Assembly: GCF_900176515.1 (NCBI RefSeq)
Contig: NZ_FWXV01000005.1
Location: 495,360-559,359 of the forward strand
DNA length: 64,000 nucleotides
DNA from: Kibdelosporangium aridum
Lineage (GTDB): Bacteria; Actinomycetota; Actinomycetes; Mycobacteriales; Pseudonocardiaceae
Direction of reading: 5' to 3'
A program made the position numbers and the translations under genes. Numbering within the stretch: the stretch's first letter is position 1; every line of letters starts with the position of its first letter. The notes under the pieces were generated by a model. That model was not told the DNA's origin. It made no database searches and worked only from the letters and a program-made list of their open reading frames with translations. Shown here in pieces: positions 17,413 through 25,679 of this stretch.

Positions 17413-17913
17413 ATGTCCACCGACGCCATTGTGCTGCTGAAGGAAGACCACAAGGAGATCCGCAGGCTGTTCACCGAGTTCGAGAACGCGGGGGAGAACG
17501 CGACAGCGACCAAGGGCAGGCTGGTCGACAAGATCCTCGAACTGCTCACCGTGCACACGTACATCGAGAACGAGTGCATGTATCCGGAAGTGCGCAAGCT
17601 CCTGCCGGAAGTCGAGGACGACGTGCTGGAGTCCTATGAGGAGCATCATGTGGCCGACGTGCTGTGCGTCGAGCTGTCGATGATGAAGCCGGAGGACGAG
17701 CGGTTCGACGCCAAGACGACCGTGCTGATCGAGAGCGTCAAGCACCACATGGACGAAGAGGAGTCCGAGTGGTTCCCGAAGGTCCGGGAAGGGCTCGGCC
17801 GCAAGCAGCTGCAGGAGATCGGCGCCAAGATGATCGAGCTGAAGAAGAAGGCGCCGCGCAAGCCCTCGCAGCCGAGCGCGCTGAAGAAGGCCGTCGACGC
17901 GATACTCTCGTAA
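17413..17913 (+). CDS. Hemerythrin-domain protein
   Basis: 166 aa. A four-helix hemerythrin/HHE fold is clear: EDHKEIRRLF (His13), HTYIENECMYPEV, a central EEHHVADVL and HHMDEEESEWFPKV supply the His and Glu ligands of a non-heme diiron site. The C-terminus has a Lys-rich tail (LKKKAPRKPS) that could contact nucleic acid or membrane. Such proteins bind oxygen, NO or iron and are often stress-induced in actinomycetes. A GGGTAA at 17375-17380 with GTATT 16 bases upstream resembles a sigma-B-type promoter. A small unrecognised gene follows 36 bp downstream. Confidence 0.9.
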   Translation: MSTDAIVLLKEDHKEIRRLFTEFENAGENATATKGRLVDKILELLTVHTYIENECMYPEVRKLLPEVEDDVLESYEEHHVADVLCVELSMMKPEDERFDAKTTVLIESVKHHMDEEESEWFPKVREGLGRKQLQEIGAKMIELKKKAPRKPSQPSALKKAVDAILS

Positions 17914-17949
17914 GTGGCGGGGACGCCACCAGGGGAAATGGAGCAGCCG

Positions 17950-18219
17950 ATGACCGAGCCGGATCCGAACATCATCGACGCCGAGATCGTCGAGACACCG
18001 CCGGTCAAGGCGCCCGAGTTCGACTACACCGACGGCGGCGTGCCCACGTTCGACTACGTCCGCGACCGGATCGAGAACCGGATGGCCACCTCGATCGGCG
18101 CCAACGAGCTGGCCGAGGGCATGCCCGAGGCCAAGTCGATCGACGAGCAGATGGCCGAGCGGGAGCAGGCCGGGCGCGACAAGCTGGAGGAGATCCGCAG
18201 GCAGCTACGTGGCGAGTAA
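17950..18219 (+). CDS. Small acidic hypothetical protein
   Basis: 89 aa. ATG 17950 is chosen because GGAG precedes it by 6 bases; GTG 17914 and ATG 17938 in the same frame are possible. The protein is acidic in its first half (DAEIVETPPV; EFDYTDGGVPTFDYV) and ends in a charged amphipathic helix (MAEREQAGRDKLEEIRRQL). I do not recognise the family. No signal or membrane segment. It follows the hemerythrin gene closely and is probably expressed with it, so a stress-related role is possible but unsupported by any motif. Confidence 0.6.
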   Translation: MTEPDPNIIDAEIVETPPVKAPEFDYTDGGVPTFDYVRDRIENRMATSIGANELAEGMPEAKSIDEQMAEREQAGRDKLEEIRRQLRGE

Positions 18220-18274
18220 TCGACAGCGTTCTCTTCCTCGGAGAGGGTGAGGATATCCGAGAAGGAGGACGAAA

Positions 18275-18628
18275 ATGACCGCTTACGGACTCGCTCACCT
18301 GCGTCAGGCAGGCCCACTGCACGACGACGTCTACGAATACCTGGAGCGAATTGACGCCACGTTGAAACCGTTCGGCGCGAAGTTCCTCGTGCACGGCGGC
18401 AAGATCGAAGTTCAGGAGGGCGTATGGCCGGGAACGCTCGTCCTGATCGAATTTCCCAGTATGGAAGTGGCGAAGCAGTGGTATGAGTCGCCCGGCTACC
18501 AGGAGATCCTGCCGCTACGCCGCAACCACCTGGTGGGCGACGTCATCCTGGTCGAGGGCGTCGGCGAGGACCACGACTCGGCGAAGTTCGCCGCCGAACT
18601 GCGAGCGGCCGCCGGTCACAGCCGGTAG
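18275..18628 (+). CDS. DUF1330-family protein
   Basis: 117 aa. It has the ferredoxin-like dimeric alpha/beta barrel pattern of DUF1330: an early MTAYGLAHLRQ strand, YLERIDATLKPFGAKFLVHGG, a LVLIEFPSMEVAKQWYESPGYQEI segment and HLVGDVILVEG. The family's function is unknown; relatives are small monooxygenase-like or ligand-binding dimers. GGAGG at 18264-18268 lies 6 bases before the ATG. The last 13 bp overlap the end of the convergent DnaJ-like gene. Confidence 0.85.
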   Translation: MTAYGLAHLRQAGPLHDDVYEYLERIDATLKPFGAKFLVHGGKIEVQEGVWPGTLVLIEFPSMEVAKQWYESPGYQEILPLRRNHLVGDVILVEGVGEDHDSAKFAAELRAAAGHSR

Positions 18629-19299
18629 CCGAGGTCCAGCAGCTTGGCGATCGGCGGATGGTCCACGAGCCGCTGGTGGAAGTCGGCGGCGTGCTGGCGG
18701 ATCTCGGTCGCTCGCTTGCTGATCGGCCACAACCCGGCGACCAGCAGCGCGATGATCACCACCCACGCCAGCACCAGCACGACCAGGGAATGCGACGGCT
18801 CGAAGAGCAACCACAGGTAGCCGATCATCGCGACCAAGCCGAGCAACGCCGCCACCAGCATCCCGAAGCCGACCCGGGATGATGCCGTCGCCGTCTGCAA
18901 GGCCGAGATCATCCGCCGGTCTCGCACGTTGACCCGCTGCGACCAGCACCAATCGCAATAGGGCAGGTCCACCTGCTGGTCGGGGGCGTCGAGCTTGGTC
19001 AACACCACCACGAGCGGCCGCCGGGCCGTGCGCATCCCGCAGCACCAGCAGACCATCCGCTTCCACCGGTCCGGTCTTCGCCGGGTCTTCGTGGTGGTGG
19101 TCTGGTGCGTGGCGAACTTGCTTTCCGTGCGAGTCGCCCGCACTTTCCGATAGGCCTGCTGAATCAGCTGGAATGTGTCGACGTTGCCGCCGTTGTCCGG
19201 ATGTGCGCGTCGGACAAGCCTGCGGTACGCGGACCTGAGTTCAGCGTCCGATACCGACTGGGGTACGCCAAGAATGGCGTAGTAGTCGACATCCGGCAT
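18616..19299 (-). CDS. Membrane-anchored DnaJ-domain protein
   Basis: 227 aa. Residues 5-55 are a J domain (DYYAILGVPQSVSDAELRSAY; RRAHPDNGG carries the HPD tripeptide that stimulates DnaK). Two cysteine pairs (MVCWCCGM and YCDWCW) could bind zinc. Two adjacent membrane helices lie around residues 148-195 (VGFGMLVAALLGLVAMIGYL; LVVLVLAWVVIIALLVAGLW). There is no glycine-rich or canonical zinc-finger DnaJ region, so this is a specialised J-protein that recruits DnaK at the membrane. Partner unknown. The 304 bp upstream carry no confident gene. Confidence 0.82.
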   Translation of the reverse strand: MPDVDYYAILGVPQSVSDAELRSAYRRLVRRAHPDNGGNVDTFQLIQQAYRKVRATRTESKFATHQTTTTKTRRRPDRWKRMVCWCCGMRTARRPLVVVLTKLDAPDQQVDLPYCDWCWSQRVNVRDRRMISALQTATASSRVGFGMLVAALLGLVAMIGYLWLLFEPSHSLVVLVLAWVVIIALLVAGLWPISKRATEIRQHAADFHQRLVDHPPIAKLLDLGYRL

Positions 19300-19603
19300 G
19301 GCTCAACACAGTACCGCCGGTTGTATCCCCCAACTGTGTCACTTGGCACGCAGCAGCCACCCGGGACAACGGTGTCAGCGGTGCCCTCGAGGGTGACCAG
19401 CGCTGTTGTCGTCGCGGAATGGATCACACCCGGCGACGGACAGCGACCGCGCTGGTCCACTTGGCACGGTCACATCCGCTCATCGGGCCCGTGTCCAGTG
19501 TGCGATGTGCACCAATTGGCCGATCCTGCTACCGCCGTCTGTCCGATTTGCGATGTCCGCGACGAACCCCATCCCGTGTCGATTCGCCGAGGGGAACCGT
19601 CGC
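19300..19603 (+). other. Intergenic region with a weak small ORF carrying two CPxCD motifs
   Basis: Between the divergent DnaJ-like and sugar dehydrogenase genes. From GTG 19336 a plus-strand frame runs to 19704 and contains PCPVCD and, 15 residues later, VCPICD, resembling a zinc ribbon. It lacks a visible ribosome-binding site, overlaps the start of the next gene by 100 bp in another frame and degenerates into Arg-rich sequence, so I do not call it a gene. Otherwise I see nothing in this stretch. Confidence 0.25.
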
Positions 19604-21823
19604 ATGAAACGACTTCTGACTGTGCTGGCCGTGCTGGCCGGCGCGCTGGTCGCGTTACCTGGCGGGCTGGTGGCATCCGCCGCCGTGCCCGCAGGTTTCA
19701 CTGACACAGCAGTGATCTCCGGACTGTCCGCGCCGACTCAGGCCGCGTTCGCTCCCGACGGACGCGTGTTCATCGCCGAGAAGAGCGGGATCATCAAGGT
19801 CTATGACGGTCTTGGCGACACCACGCCGACCGTGTTCGCCGACCTGAGGCCGCAAGTGCATGACTTCTGGGACCGTGGCCTGCTCGGGCTGGCACTCGAC
19901 CCGCAGTTCCCGGCCACGCCTCATGTCTACGTGCTGTACACCTACGACTACCTCGGGTGGGGCGATGTCTGTCCCGACCCGCCTGGCGCGACCAACCAAG
20001 GCTGTCTCGTCCAAGGCAGGCTGTCGCGGCTGATCGCCAACGGCAACACGGCTTCCGCCGAACAAGTCGTGCTGACCGACTGGTGTCAGCAGTACCCAAG
20101 CCACTCCATTGGTTCGCTCGCTTTCGGACCGGACGGCGCCCTGTACGTCAGCGGCGGCGACGGCGCGAGCTTCAACTTCGCCGACTGGGGCCAAGTCGGC
20201 AACCCATGCACAGACCCGCCCGGTGCCGCTGGCACGAACCTCAGCCCGCCAACGGCTGAAGGTGGCGCGCTGCGTTCCCAGTCCGTCCGTCGCGCGTCCA
20301 CCCAACCGCGCACATTGGACGGAACCGTCATCCGTATCAACCCCAGTACCGGTGCGGGCATGCCTGGCAACCCGTTCGCTTCGAGCACGGACGCCAACGC
20401 CAGGCGCGTGATCGCCTACGGCTTGCGTAACCCGTTCCGGATGGGAATCCGGCCCGGCACCAACGAGTTGTGGGTCGGCGATGTCGGGTGGGGAACGTGG
20501 GAAGAGGTCAACCGGATCAGCAACATCGGCGACGGTGTTGCGGAGAACTTCGGTTGGCCGTGCTACGAAGGCAACGCCCGGCAGTCAGGTTACGACAATG
20601 CCAACCTCAACTCGTGTGAAAACCTCTATGGCACAGGGCAGAACGCGCCACACCTCGCGTACAACCACAGCAATAACGTGGTCTCGGGGGACGGATGCCC
20701 GACCGGCAGCTCGGCGGTCGGCGGAATCGCGTTCGAGAACAACAGCAATTATCCGGCCGAGTACCGTGGTGCTTTGTTCTTCGCTGACGCCTCGCGCGGA
20801 TGCATCTGGGCCATGCGCCGCAACGCATCCGGTACCCCTGACCCGTCGATGATCACGCCGTTCGTGACCGGCGCCAACGTGCCTGTGCACGTCTTGTCCG
20901 GCCCTGGCGGCGACATCTTCTACGTCACGCTGAACGGCGGCCAGCTGCGGCGCGTCAGCTATCCGACCGGCAACCGTCCGCCGACAGCCGTCGCCACGGC
21001 CAACCCGACCAGCGGCGCGCTGCCGTTGAATGTGCAGTTCAACGGTTCCGGGTCGAGCGATCCCGATGCACAGACCTTGGCCTACGCGTGGGACCTTGAC
21101 GGCGACGGCGCGTTCGACGACTCGACCGCCGTGAACCCGACATGGACCTACACCACGGACGGGATCGTGTCGGTCAAACTCCGGGTGACCGACCCGGGTG
21201 GACTGAGCGACACCGCGACAGTGGTCGTGACGGCGGGCAATCCGGTCAACCCCGACCCGGTTCCGGTGATCGACAGCCCGGACTCGTCGTTGCGCTGGAA
21301 GGTCGGCGACCCGATCACGTTCTCCGGTCATGCCATGGACGCGCAGGATGGCTCACTTCCTGCGAGTGCGCTGTCCTGGCAGCTGATCCTGCAGCACTGT
21401 CCGAGCAACTGCCACTCGCACACAGTGCAGAGCTTCCTTGGGGCGGGGAATGGGAGTTTCTCGGCTCCTGATCACGAGTATCCGTCCTATTTGGAGCTCG
21501 TGCTCACCGCGCGCGACTCCAGTGGACGTACCGGAACGACATCGGTCCGGCTTGATCCGCGGACCGTGCAGCTGACGTTCGCCAGCAACCCGTCGGGACG
21601 GACGCTGACGCACTTCAGCCAATCGGCGACGGCACCGTTCACCCGGACTGTGATCGTGGGTTCGGCCAACTCGATCAGTGCGCCGAGTCCGCAGGGCAGT
21701 GGACTGGTCCGGTACTGCTTCCGGTCGTGGTCCGACGGTGGCGCGCAGAGCCACACCATCGTGGCTCCGGCGAGCCCGACCACGTACACGGCCAACTTCC
21801 GGACCGCGCTGCTGTCGTGTTAG
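19604..21823 (+). CDS. Secreted PQQ-type sugar dehydrogenase with PKD domain
   Basis: 739 aa. A Sec signal (MKRLLTVLAVLAGALVALPG, cleavage after ASA) leads into a six-bladed beta-propeller of the glucose/sorbosone dehydrogenase family: SAPTQAAFAPDGRVFIAEKSG, DRGLLGLALDPQFP, YGLRNPFRMGIRPG and VGDVGWGTWEEVN are typical blade motifs. A PKD domain follows (about residues 465-550; GSSDPDAQTLAYAWDLDGDG), then a C-terminal beta-sandwich. Soluble PQQ dehydrogenases oxidise aldoses outside the cell; many actinobacterial relatives have no proven substrate or cofactor. GAGGGGA lies 9 bases before ATG 19604. The stop is 1 bp from the convergent methyltransferase gene. A related propeller with ThuA is at 29280-32600. 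Confidence 0.87.
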   Translation: MKRLLTVLAVLAGALVALPGGLVASAAVPAGFTDTAVISGLSAPTQAAFAPDGRVFIAEKSGIIKVYDGLGDTTPTVFADLRPQVHDFWDRGLLGLALDPQFPATPHVYVLYTYDYLGWGDVCPDPPGATNQGCLVQGRLSRLIANGNTASAEQVVLTDWCQQYPSHSIGSLAFGPDGALYVSGGDGASFNFADWGQVGNPCTDPPGAAGTNLSPPTAEGGALRSQSVRRASTQPRTLDGTVIRINPSTGAGMPGNPFASSTDANARRVIAYGLRNPFRMGIRPGTNELWVGDVGWGTWEEVNRISNIGDGVAENFGWPCYEGNARQSGYDNANLNSCENLYGTGQNAPHLAYNHSNNVVSGDGCPTGSSAVGGIAFENNSNYPAEYRGALFFADASRGCIWAMRRNASGTPDPSMITPFVTGANVPVHVLSGPGGDIFYVTLNGGQLRRVSYPTGNRPPTAVATANPTSGALPLNVQFNGSGSSDPDAQTLAYAWDLDGDGAFDDSTAVNPTWTYTTDGIVSVKLRVTDPGGLSDTATVVVTAGNPVNPDPVPVIDSPDSSLRWKVGDPITFSGHAMDAQDGSLPASALSWQLILQHCPSNCHSHTVQSFLGAGNGSFSAPDHEYPSYLELVLTARDSSGRTGTTSVRLDPRTVQLTFASNPSGRTLTHFSQSATAPFTRTVIVGSANSISAPSPQGSGLVRYCFRSWSDGGAQSHTIVAPASPTTYTANFRTALLSC

Positions 21824-21824
21824 C

Positions 21825-22859
21825 TCATTTGAGCTGGTAGAAGCGCCACGTGTCGGCCTCGATCGGCAGGATGGCGACATCGGTGAACCCCGCCTCCTCC
21901 GCGTACCGGCGGAGGGTGGCGGGGCGCATCACGGTCCCGGTCATCGCCGAGGTCGGATCGCCCATCGTGGGCGGCAGGCACGCGACCAGGCTCCAGCCGT
22001 ACTCGAACTGTTCGAGCAGTGGTCCCGGGGCCTTGAACTCCTCGTCCGGCTTGACGTCGAACACCAACACGGATCCGCCCGGGGCCAGCAGGTTCCGGGC
22101 GGCCGTCAACGCGTCGACCGGGTGCTTCATGTCGTGCAGGGCCTCGATGATGAACACGACGTCGAACGGCTCGGCCGACGTGAGTTCACTCGCGTCCTTC
22201 GCGGAGAACGTGACCCGGTCGGCGACACCGGCCTCGGCCGCGTTGCGTTGTGCCGTCTCGATGGCCTTGGCGTCGAGGTCGAGTCCGTCGACGGTGATGT
22301 TCGGATATGCCTGTGCCATCGCGATGCTGGTCCAGCCAAGGCCACACGCGATGTCAGCGACCCTGGCTCCGGCAGACAGTCGCTTGTGGACGTCAGGGAT
22401 CGCGGGAAGCCATTGCTTGCCAAGCAGATTGAGGTACTGGGCGCGGTTGGGGTTGGCTCGCCCTTCGGGCTCCCACGGGATGGGAGTGGGTGCTTCGCCG
22501 GTCCGGTACACCTCTACGAGCTCGGGCAACCGGCGGGCGACGCGGGCGAGGTCGATGCTGGGCTGGGTGCCGTACAGCACGTGATCAGGATCGGCCAGCA
22601 CCGGAATGTGCTCAGCCGGCAGGGTGAACACCCTGTCGGCGTCCACTGTGAGCAGACCGCTTGACGCCTGGTGTTCCAGCCATTCCCGGGTGTAGCGCTC
22701 GTTGGTCCCGGTCCGCTCCGCGAGCTCGGCGGAGGTCATCGGGCCGCCGTCGGCGAGCGCCCGGTAGTAACCGAGACGCTCGCCGAGGTAGACGGCGTAC
22801 ATCCGCAACGTGCTGGTGGTGTCCTCGAACAGCAGGTTGGCCAGTGCGGCAGTCTCCAT
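21825..22859 (-). CDS. SAM-dependent methyltransferase with winged-helix N-terminus
   Basis: 344 aa from ATG 22859. Residues 1-100 form a dimerisation/winged-helix domain (SAELAERTGTNERYTREWLEHQ), as in O-methyltransferases and the Rv2258c-like family. Motif I is VADIACGLGWTSIAMA near residue 175, with FDVVFIIEALHDMKHP and LAPGGSVLVFDVKPDE following. The small-molecule target is unknown. The start lies 10 bp downstream of the stop of the phytase-like gene on the same strand, so they are likely co-transcribed. Convergent with the sugar dehydrogenase gene, with 1 bp between the stops. Confidence 0.88.
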   Translation of the reverse strand: METAALANLLFEDTTSTLRMYAVYLGERLGYYRALADGGPMTSAELAERTGTNERYTREWLEHQASSGLLTVDADRVFTLPAEHIPVLADPDHVLYGTQPSIDLARVARRLPELVEVYRTGEAPTPIPWEPEGRANPNRAQYLNLLGKQWLPAIPDVHKRLSAGARVADIACGLGWTSIAMAQAYPNITVDGLDLDAKAIETAQRNAAEAGVADRVTFSAKDASELTSAEPFDVVFIIEALHDMKHPVDALTAARNLLAPGGSVLVFDVKPDEEFKAPGPLLEQFEYGWSLVACLPPTMGDPTSAMTGTVMRPATLRRYAEEAGFTDVAILPIEADTWRFYQLK

Positions 22860-22869
22860 GACCGCCAAG

Positions 22870-24024
22870 CTAGCGCAGGTCCTCCGGCAGGCGCACGACA
22901 ATGAACTCGTTGTTGTCCGCCTTGCCCGCGGTCCGGCCGGAGGAGAACGGGAAGTTGTTGTCGTTCAACACCCCGAGCGTCCGGTCGTCCAGCAGCACCA
23001 GGTCCTCGATGGTCTGGAACGGGAAGGTGAACGTCTCGCTGAAGCCGCCCACCCTGCGCGGGTTGGCGATGTTCATCAGGTCGACGAGCAAGGTCTTGTC
23101 CAGCTTGCCGTCCCGGTCACGGTCCCGCTTGTCGGCGACGTACACCCGCTTGATCTTGGCGTCCGCGCCCTGGCCGCCGTCCCGCTCGATCACCAGGATC
23201 CGGTTGCGGTCCACCGTGATCGCGTCACCGATGGCCAGATCGGGCGAACCGAGCTGGTAGATCCACCGCTTGCCGGTGTACTTGCCAGCGGCGATGTCGA
23301 ACTCGTTGAGCCGCAGGGTGCCCGGCTCGTCACCCTGGACCGTGCCCTCGAGCAACGCGTTCAGCGTGCGGCCGTCCGGCGAGATCGCCAGGCCCTCGAA
23401 GCCCTTGCTGCTGCCGATGTTCGCCTGACCTGCTGGGTTCTCCGGCGCGAACACGCCAGGCAACGAGACCGGCGGCGCGAGCAGCCGGCCTGCGCGGTCG
23501 AAGTGCAGCAGGTAGGGGCCGAACTCGTCGCCGAGCCAGAACGTCCCGTCACCGGCGCGGACGATCGACTCGGGGTCGAAGTCCGCGCCGGTGAGAACCC
23601 GGTCCGGCCTGGTAAGCGGGAACGGAACGTGCCGGTCCGGGTCGGTCAAGGTGATCCCGCCGAGGACGTCGATGCGCCCTCGGGCGAAATCAGGCCCGAT
23701 GTGGTTGATCCGCAGCGCGAAGTCGGCACTGTTGGCCTTGTTGCCGTAACCGTTGTCGGTCAGCACGTGGAACGTGCCGTCCTGGTTGCGGACGACTCCG
23801 CTGAAGCCCTGGATCGGCTGGTCGGCGAACGGCGGCGTGATGCCGTTCACCGGCGCGGTGCCGAGCGCCGCGCCGGAGGGCTCGCTGGCGGGCACGAACG
23901 TCTCCGCGGGCAGGGAGGCGAACTGCAGCAGCGTGGGCCGCTTCGACTCGTGTGCAGGCGCGGCCGGGGCCACCACAACCGCGGTGACCAGCACGGACAG
24001 GCCGATGGCCAGGGGTTTTCGCAT
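22870..24024 (-). CDS. Secreted phytase-like esterase
   Basis: 384 aa with a Sec signal (MRKPLAIGLSVLVTAVVVAPAAPA). The mature part matches the esterase-like activity of phytase family (bacterial phytase-like beta-propeller): GFSGVVRNQDGTFHVLTDNGYG, LTGADFDPESIVRAGDGTFWLGDEFGPYLLHFD and SSKGFEGLAISPDGRTLNALLEG are its recurring acidic, calcium-binding loops. Related proteins hydrolyse phosphoesters such as phytate or simple esters outside the cell. A phosphate-scavenging role is likely but unproven. The methyltransferase gene follows after 10 bp. Confidence 0.87.
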   Translation of the reverse strand: MRKPLAIGLSVLVTAVVVAPAAPAHESKRPTLLQFASLPAETFVPASEPSGAALGTAPVNGITPPFADQPIQGFSGVVRNQDGTFHVLTDNGYGNKANSADFALRINHIGPDFARGRIDVLGGITLTDPDRHVPFPLTRPDRVLTGADFDPESIVRAGDGTFWLGDEFGPYLLHFDRAGRLLAPPVSLPGVFAPENPAGQANIGSSKGFEGLAISPDGRTLNALLEGTVQGDEPGTLRLNEFDIAAGKYTGKRWIYQLGSPDLAIGDAITVDRNRILVIERDGGQGADAKIKRVYVADKRDRDRDGKLDKTLLVDLMNIANPRRVGGFSETFTFPFQTIEDLVLLDDRTLGVLNDNNFPFSSGRTAGKADNNEFIVVRLPEDLR

Positions 24025-24101
24025 GACGTTCCGATCTATCAGGTGCGTGAGCGTGCGGGGACGCTAAGACCACCAGATGAACGGAGCGTGGACAAGATCG
24101 A

Positions 24102-24293
24102 TCAGTAGTCCCGCTGCGGCATGACGATCCACAGCACGATGTACAGCAGGAACTGCGGGCCGGGCAGCAGGCACGACACCAGGAAAAGGATCCGCATGGT
24201 CTTCGGTTTCCAGCCCATCCGCTCGGCCAGTCCGGCACAGACACCCGCGATCACCTTGTTGTGTCGTGATCGGGTCAAAGTCATGGTTGCCAT
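24102..24293 (-). CDS. PspC-domain protein
   Basis: 63 aa. It consists almost entirely of one PspC domain: RSRHNKVIAGVCAGLAERMGW, then PKTMRILFLVSCLLPG and a membrane helix FLLYIVLWIVMPQ. PspC-type proteins sit in the membrane and, with other partners, sense envelope stress; short single-domain forms are common in actinomycetes. ATG 24293 gives MATMTLTRS; ATG 24284 three codons later is possible. It is divergent from the GNAT gene, and a perfect small hairpin lies between them. A 77-bp gap separates its stop from the downstream phytase-like gene. Confidence 0.87.
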   Translation of the reverse strand: MATMTLTRSRHNKVIAGVCAGLAERMGWKPKTMRILFLVSCLLPGPQFLLYIVLWIVMPQRDY

Positions 24294-24317
24294 GTCAGTT
24301 ATGTTGCCAGTGTCCGG

Positions 24318-24337
24318 TTCACCGAAACATCGGTGAA
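24318..24337. promoter_or_regulatory. Perfect inverted repeat between pspC-like and GNAT genes
   Basis: TTCACCGA (24318-24325), loop AACA, TCGGTGAA (24330-24337): 8-bp arms with no mismatch, 25 bp upstream of the PspC start. It could be an operator or a hairpin in the 5' leader of either gene; nothing distinguishes these. Confidence 0.35.
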
Positions 24338-24391
24338 GACCCCGGAACCGACCCTGAACTTGCCTGGTCAGGGCTGTTAGGGGGCAGGAAG

Positions 24392-24868
24392 GTGCCGTCG
24401 TTGCGCACAGACCGGCTCGAACTGCGCTCGTGGACGCCCGGCGAGGCGGCCGCTGTGGTGGACGGCGTCCGGCTGGCGGACTGGGCCGGCGATTTCCCCG
24501 CCGAAGGTGACCACGAGATCGCCGGATTGTTCGGTGACAACCCGTTGTGGTTGGGGGAGTACGGCCACAGGCTCGTCGTCGAGCGTTCCAGCGGCCTGGT
24601 CGTCGGCTCGATCGGGCTCTTCTGGCCGCCTGACGACGGCACGCTGGAGATCGGGTACGGGATCGTGGCTTCTCGGCATGGGCGTGGCTATGCCTCGGAG
24701 GCCACGCGTGTGTTGGTCGCGTTCGCCTTGGCGGAACCCGAGGTGCACACGATCTACGCCACCGTGGAGTTGTCGAACCCCGCGTCGATCCGGGTGCTGG
24801 AGAAGGTCGGCTTCCAGCGGATGACCACCGACATCGCGGAGAAGACCGTGCAGTATCAGTTCGGCTGA
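24392..24868 (+). CDS. GNAT-family N-acetyltransferase
   Basis: 158 aa from GTG 24392 (a purine-rich GGGGGCAGGAAG precedes it). RTDRLELRSW at the N-terminus, IGYGIVASRHGRGYASEATR (acetyl-CoA pyrophosphate-binding motif A) and NPASIRVLEKVGFQR near the end are the standard RimJ/RimL-like pattern. Such enzymes acetylate a protein N-terminus or a small amine. Substrate unknown. The last 13 bp overlap the end of the convergent TetR gene. Confidence 0.87.
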   Translation: MPSLRTDRLELRSWTPGEAAAVVDGVRLADWAGDFPAEGDHEIAGLFGDNPLWLGEYGHRLVVERSSGLVVGSIGLFWPPDDGTLEIGYGIVASRHGRGYASEATRVLVAFALAEPEVHTIYATVELSNPASIRVLEKVGFQRMTTDIAEKTVQYQFG

Positions 24869-25608
24869 GCCATTGCGGCGATGCCGTCGAGCAGGGCGCG
24901 CAGGCCAAGGGTGAACGCGTTCGCGGCGGCCTCGGCGGCGCTGCGGTTGAACCCGCCCTTTTCCCAGATCTCGCTGATCGCTGGGTATCGCTCCGGGTCG
25001 AAGAAGTTTTCCCAGAACACCTGGCGTGCGGCCCACCAGTCGTCGTCGGATTGGCCGCTCAGCCGCTCGCCATGGGCGTGTTCCGCCTGCACAGCGGCCG
25101 CGCTTTCGACGAACGTGACGATGGCGTTGGCCGCCGCTCCCACATCGGTGGGGGACAGGCCAGTGGTCGACAGGGCGGCGATCAGGAAGTTCTCGCGAGC
25201 GAACAAGCCGGGGCCGAGGGGCGGGCGCGTGGTGGAGACCATCCGCAGCCACGGGTGACGTTTGTACAACTCCACGGCTCGATGGGCGTAGAGCTCGACC
25301 TGCTGCCGCCAGTCGTCCGATGTGGACACCAAGTCCAGCTCTTGCCATGCCGCGTCCAGCATGAGGTCCACGAGCTCGGTTTTGCCTGGCACGTGCGTGT
25401 AGAGCGTCATGGTGCCCACGCCCAGGGAAGCGGCGACCTTGTCCATGGTCATGGTGTCGAGGCCGTCCCGGTCAGCGAGGTCCATCGCCGCGGCGACGAT
25501 CTTGTCCAGCGAGACCTTCGGCGGACGGCCACGGCCCGATCGGGCCTGCGGCGAGCGCCAGAGCAGGCGCAACGTCTCCCGAGGATCTCCGCCGCCGCTG
25601 TGTTCCAT
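24856..25608 (-). CDS. TetR/AcrR-family regulator
   Basis: 250 aa. After a basic N-terminal arm (RSPQARSGRGRPPK) comes a TetR helix-turn-helix (LADRDGLDTMTMDKVAASLGVGTMTLYTHV) at about residues 45-80, then a helical ligand domain of the TetR_C_1 type. The size and the GTMTLYTHVPGK motif are typical of the TetR(class)-like subgroup that responds to aromatic or polyketide ligands. It is divergent from the NAD(P)-binding gene 71 bp away, and half-sites CGTA/TACG recur between them, so it probably represses that gene and itself. Confidence 0.9.
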   Translation of the reverse strand: MEHSGGGDPRETLRLLWRSPQARSGRGRPPKVSLDKIVAAAMDLADRDGLDTMTMDKVAASLGVGTMTLYTHVPGKTELVDLMLDAAWQELDLVSTSDDWRQQVELYAHRAVELYKRHPWLRMVSTTRPPLGPGLFARENFLIAALSTTGLSPTDVGAAANAIVTFVESAAAVQAEHAHGERLSGQSDDDWWAARQVFWENFFDPERYPAISEIWEKGGFNRSAAEAAANAFTLGLRALLDGIAAMAQPN

Positions 25609-25626
25609 CCACCCTCCCTGATTTTT

Positions 25627-25664
25627 CGTATAGAGTACGGTATTGTTTAATCGTAGGTCGTACG
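25627..25664. promoter_or_regulatory. Repeated CGTA...TACG half-sites in TetR/NAD(P)-binding gene promoter
   Basis: CGTA-TAGAG-TACG (25627-25639) and CGTA-GGTCG-TACG (25652-25664) are two inverted pairs with the same 5-bp spacer, with starts 25 bp apart. The intervening TATTGTTTAAT is the most AT-rich stretch of the region and likely holds a -10 box. Two equally built sites between divergent TetR and target genes are good operator candidates. Confidence 0.5.
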
Positions 25665-25679
25665 GAAAAGGAGGACGGG

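Noticed and set aside
22810..24108. 432-codon plus-strand frame
   Set aside because: Antisense to the phytase-like gene with its clear signal peptide and motifs; Arg/Val-rich shadow.
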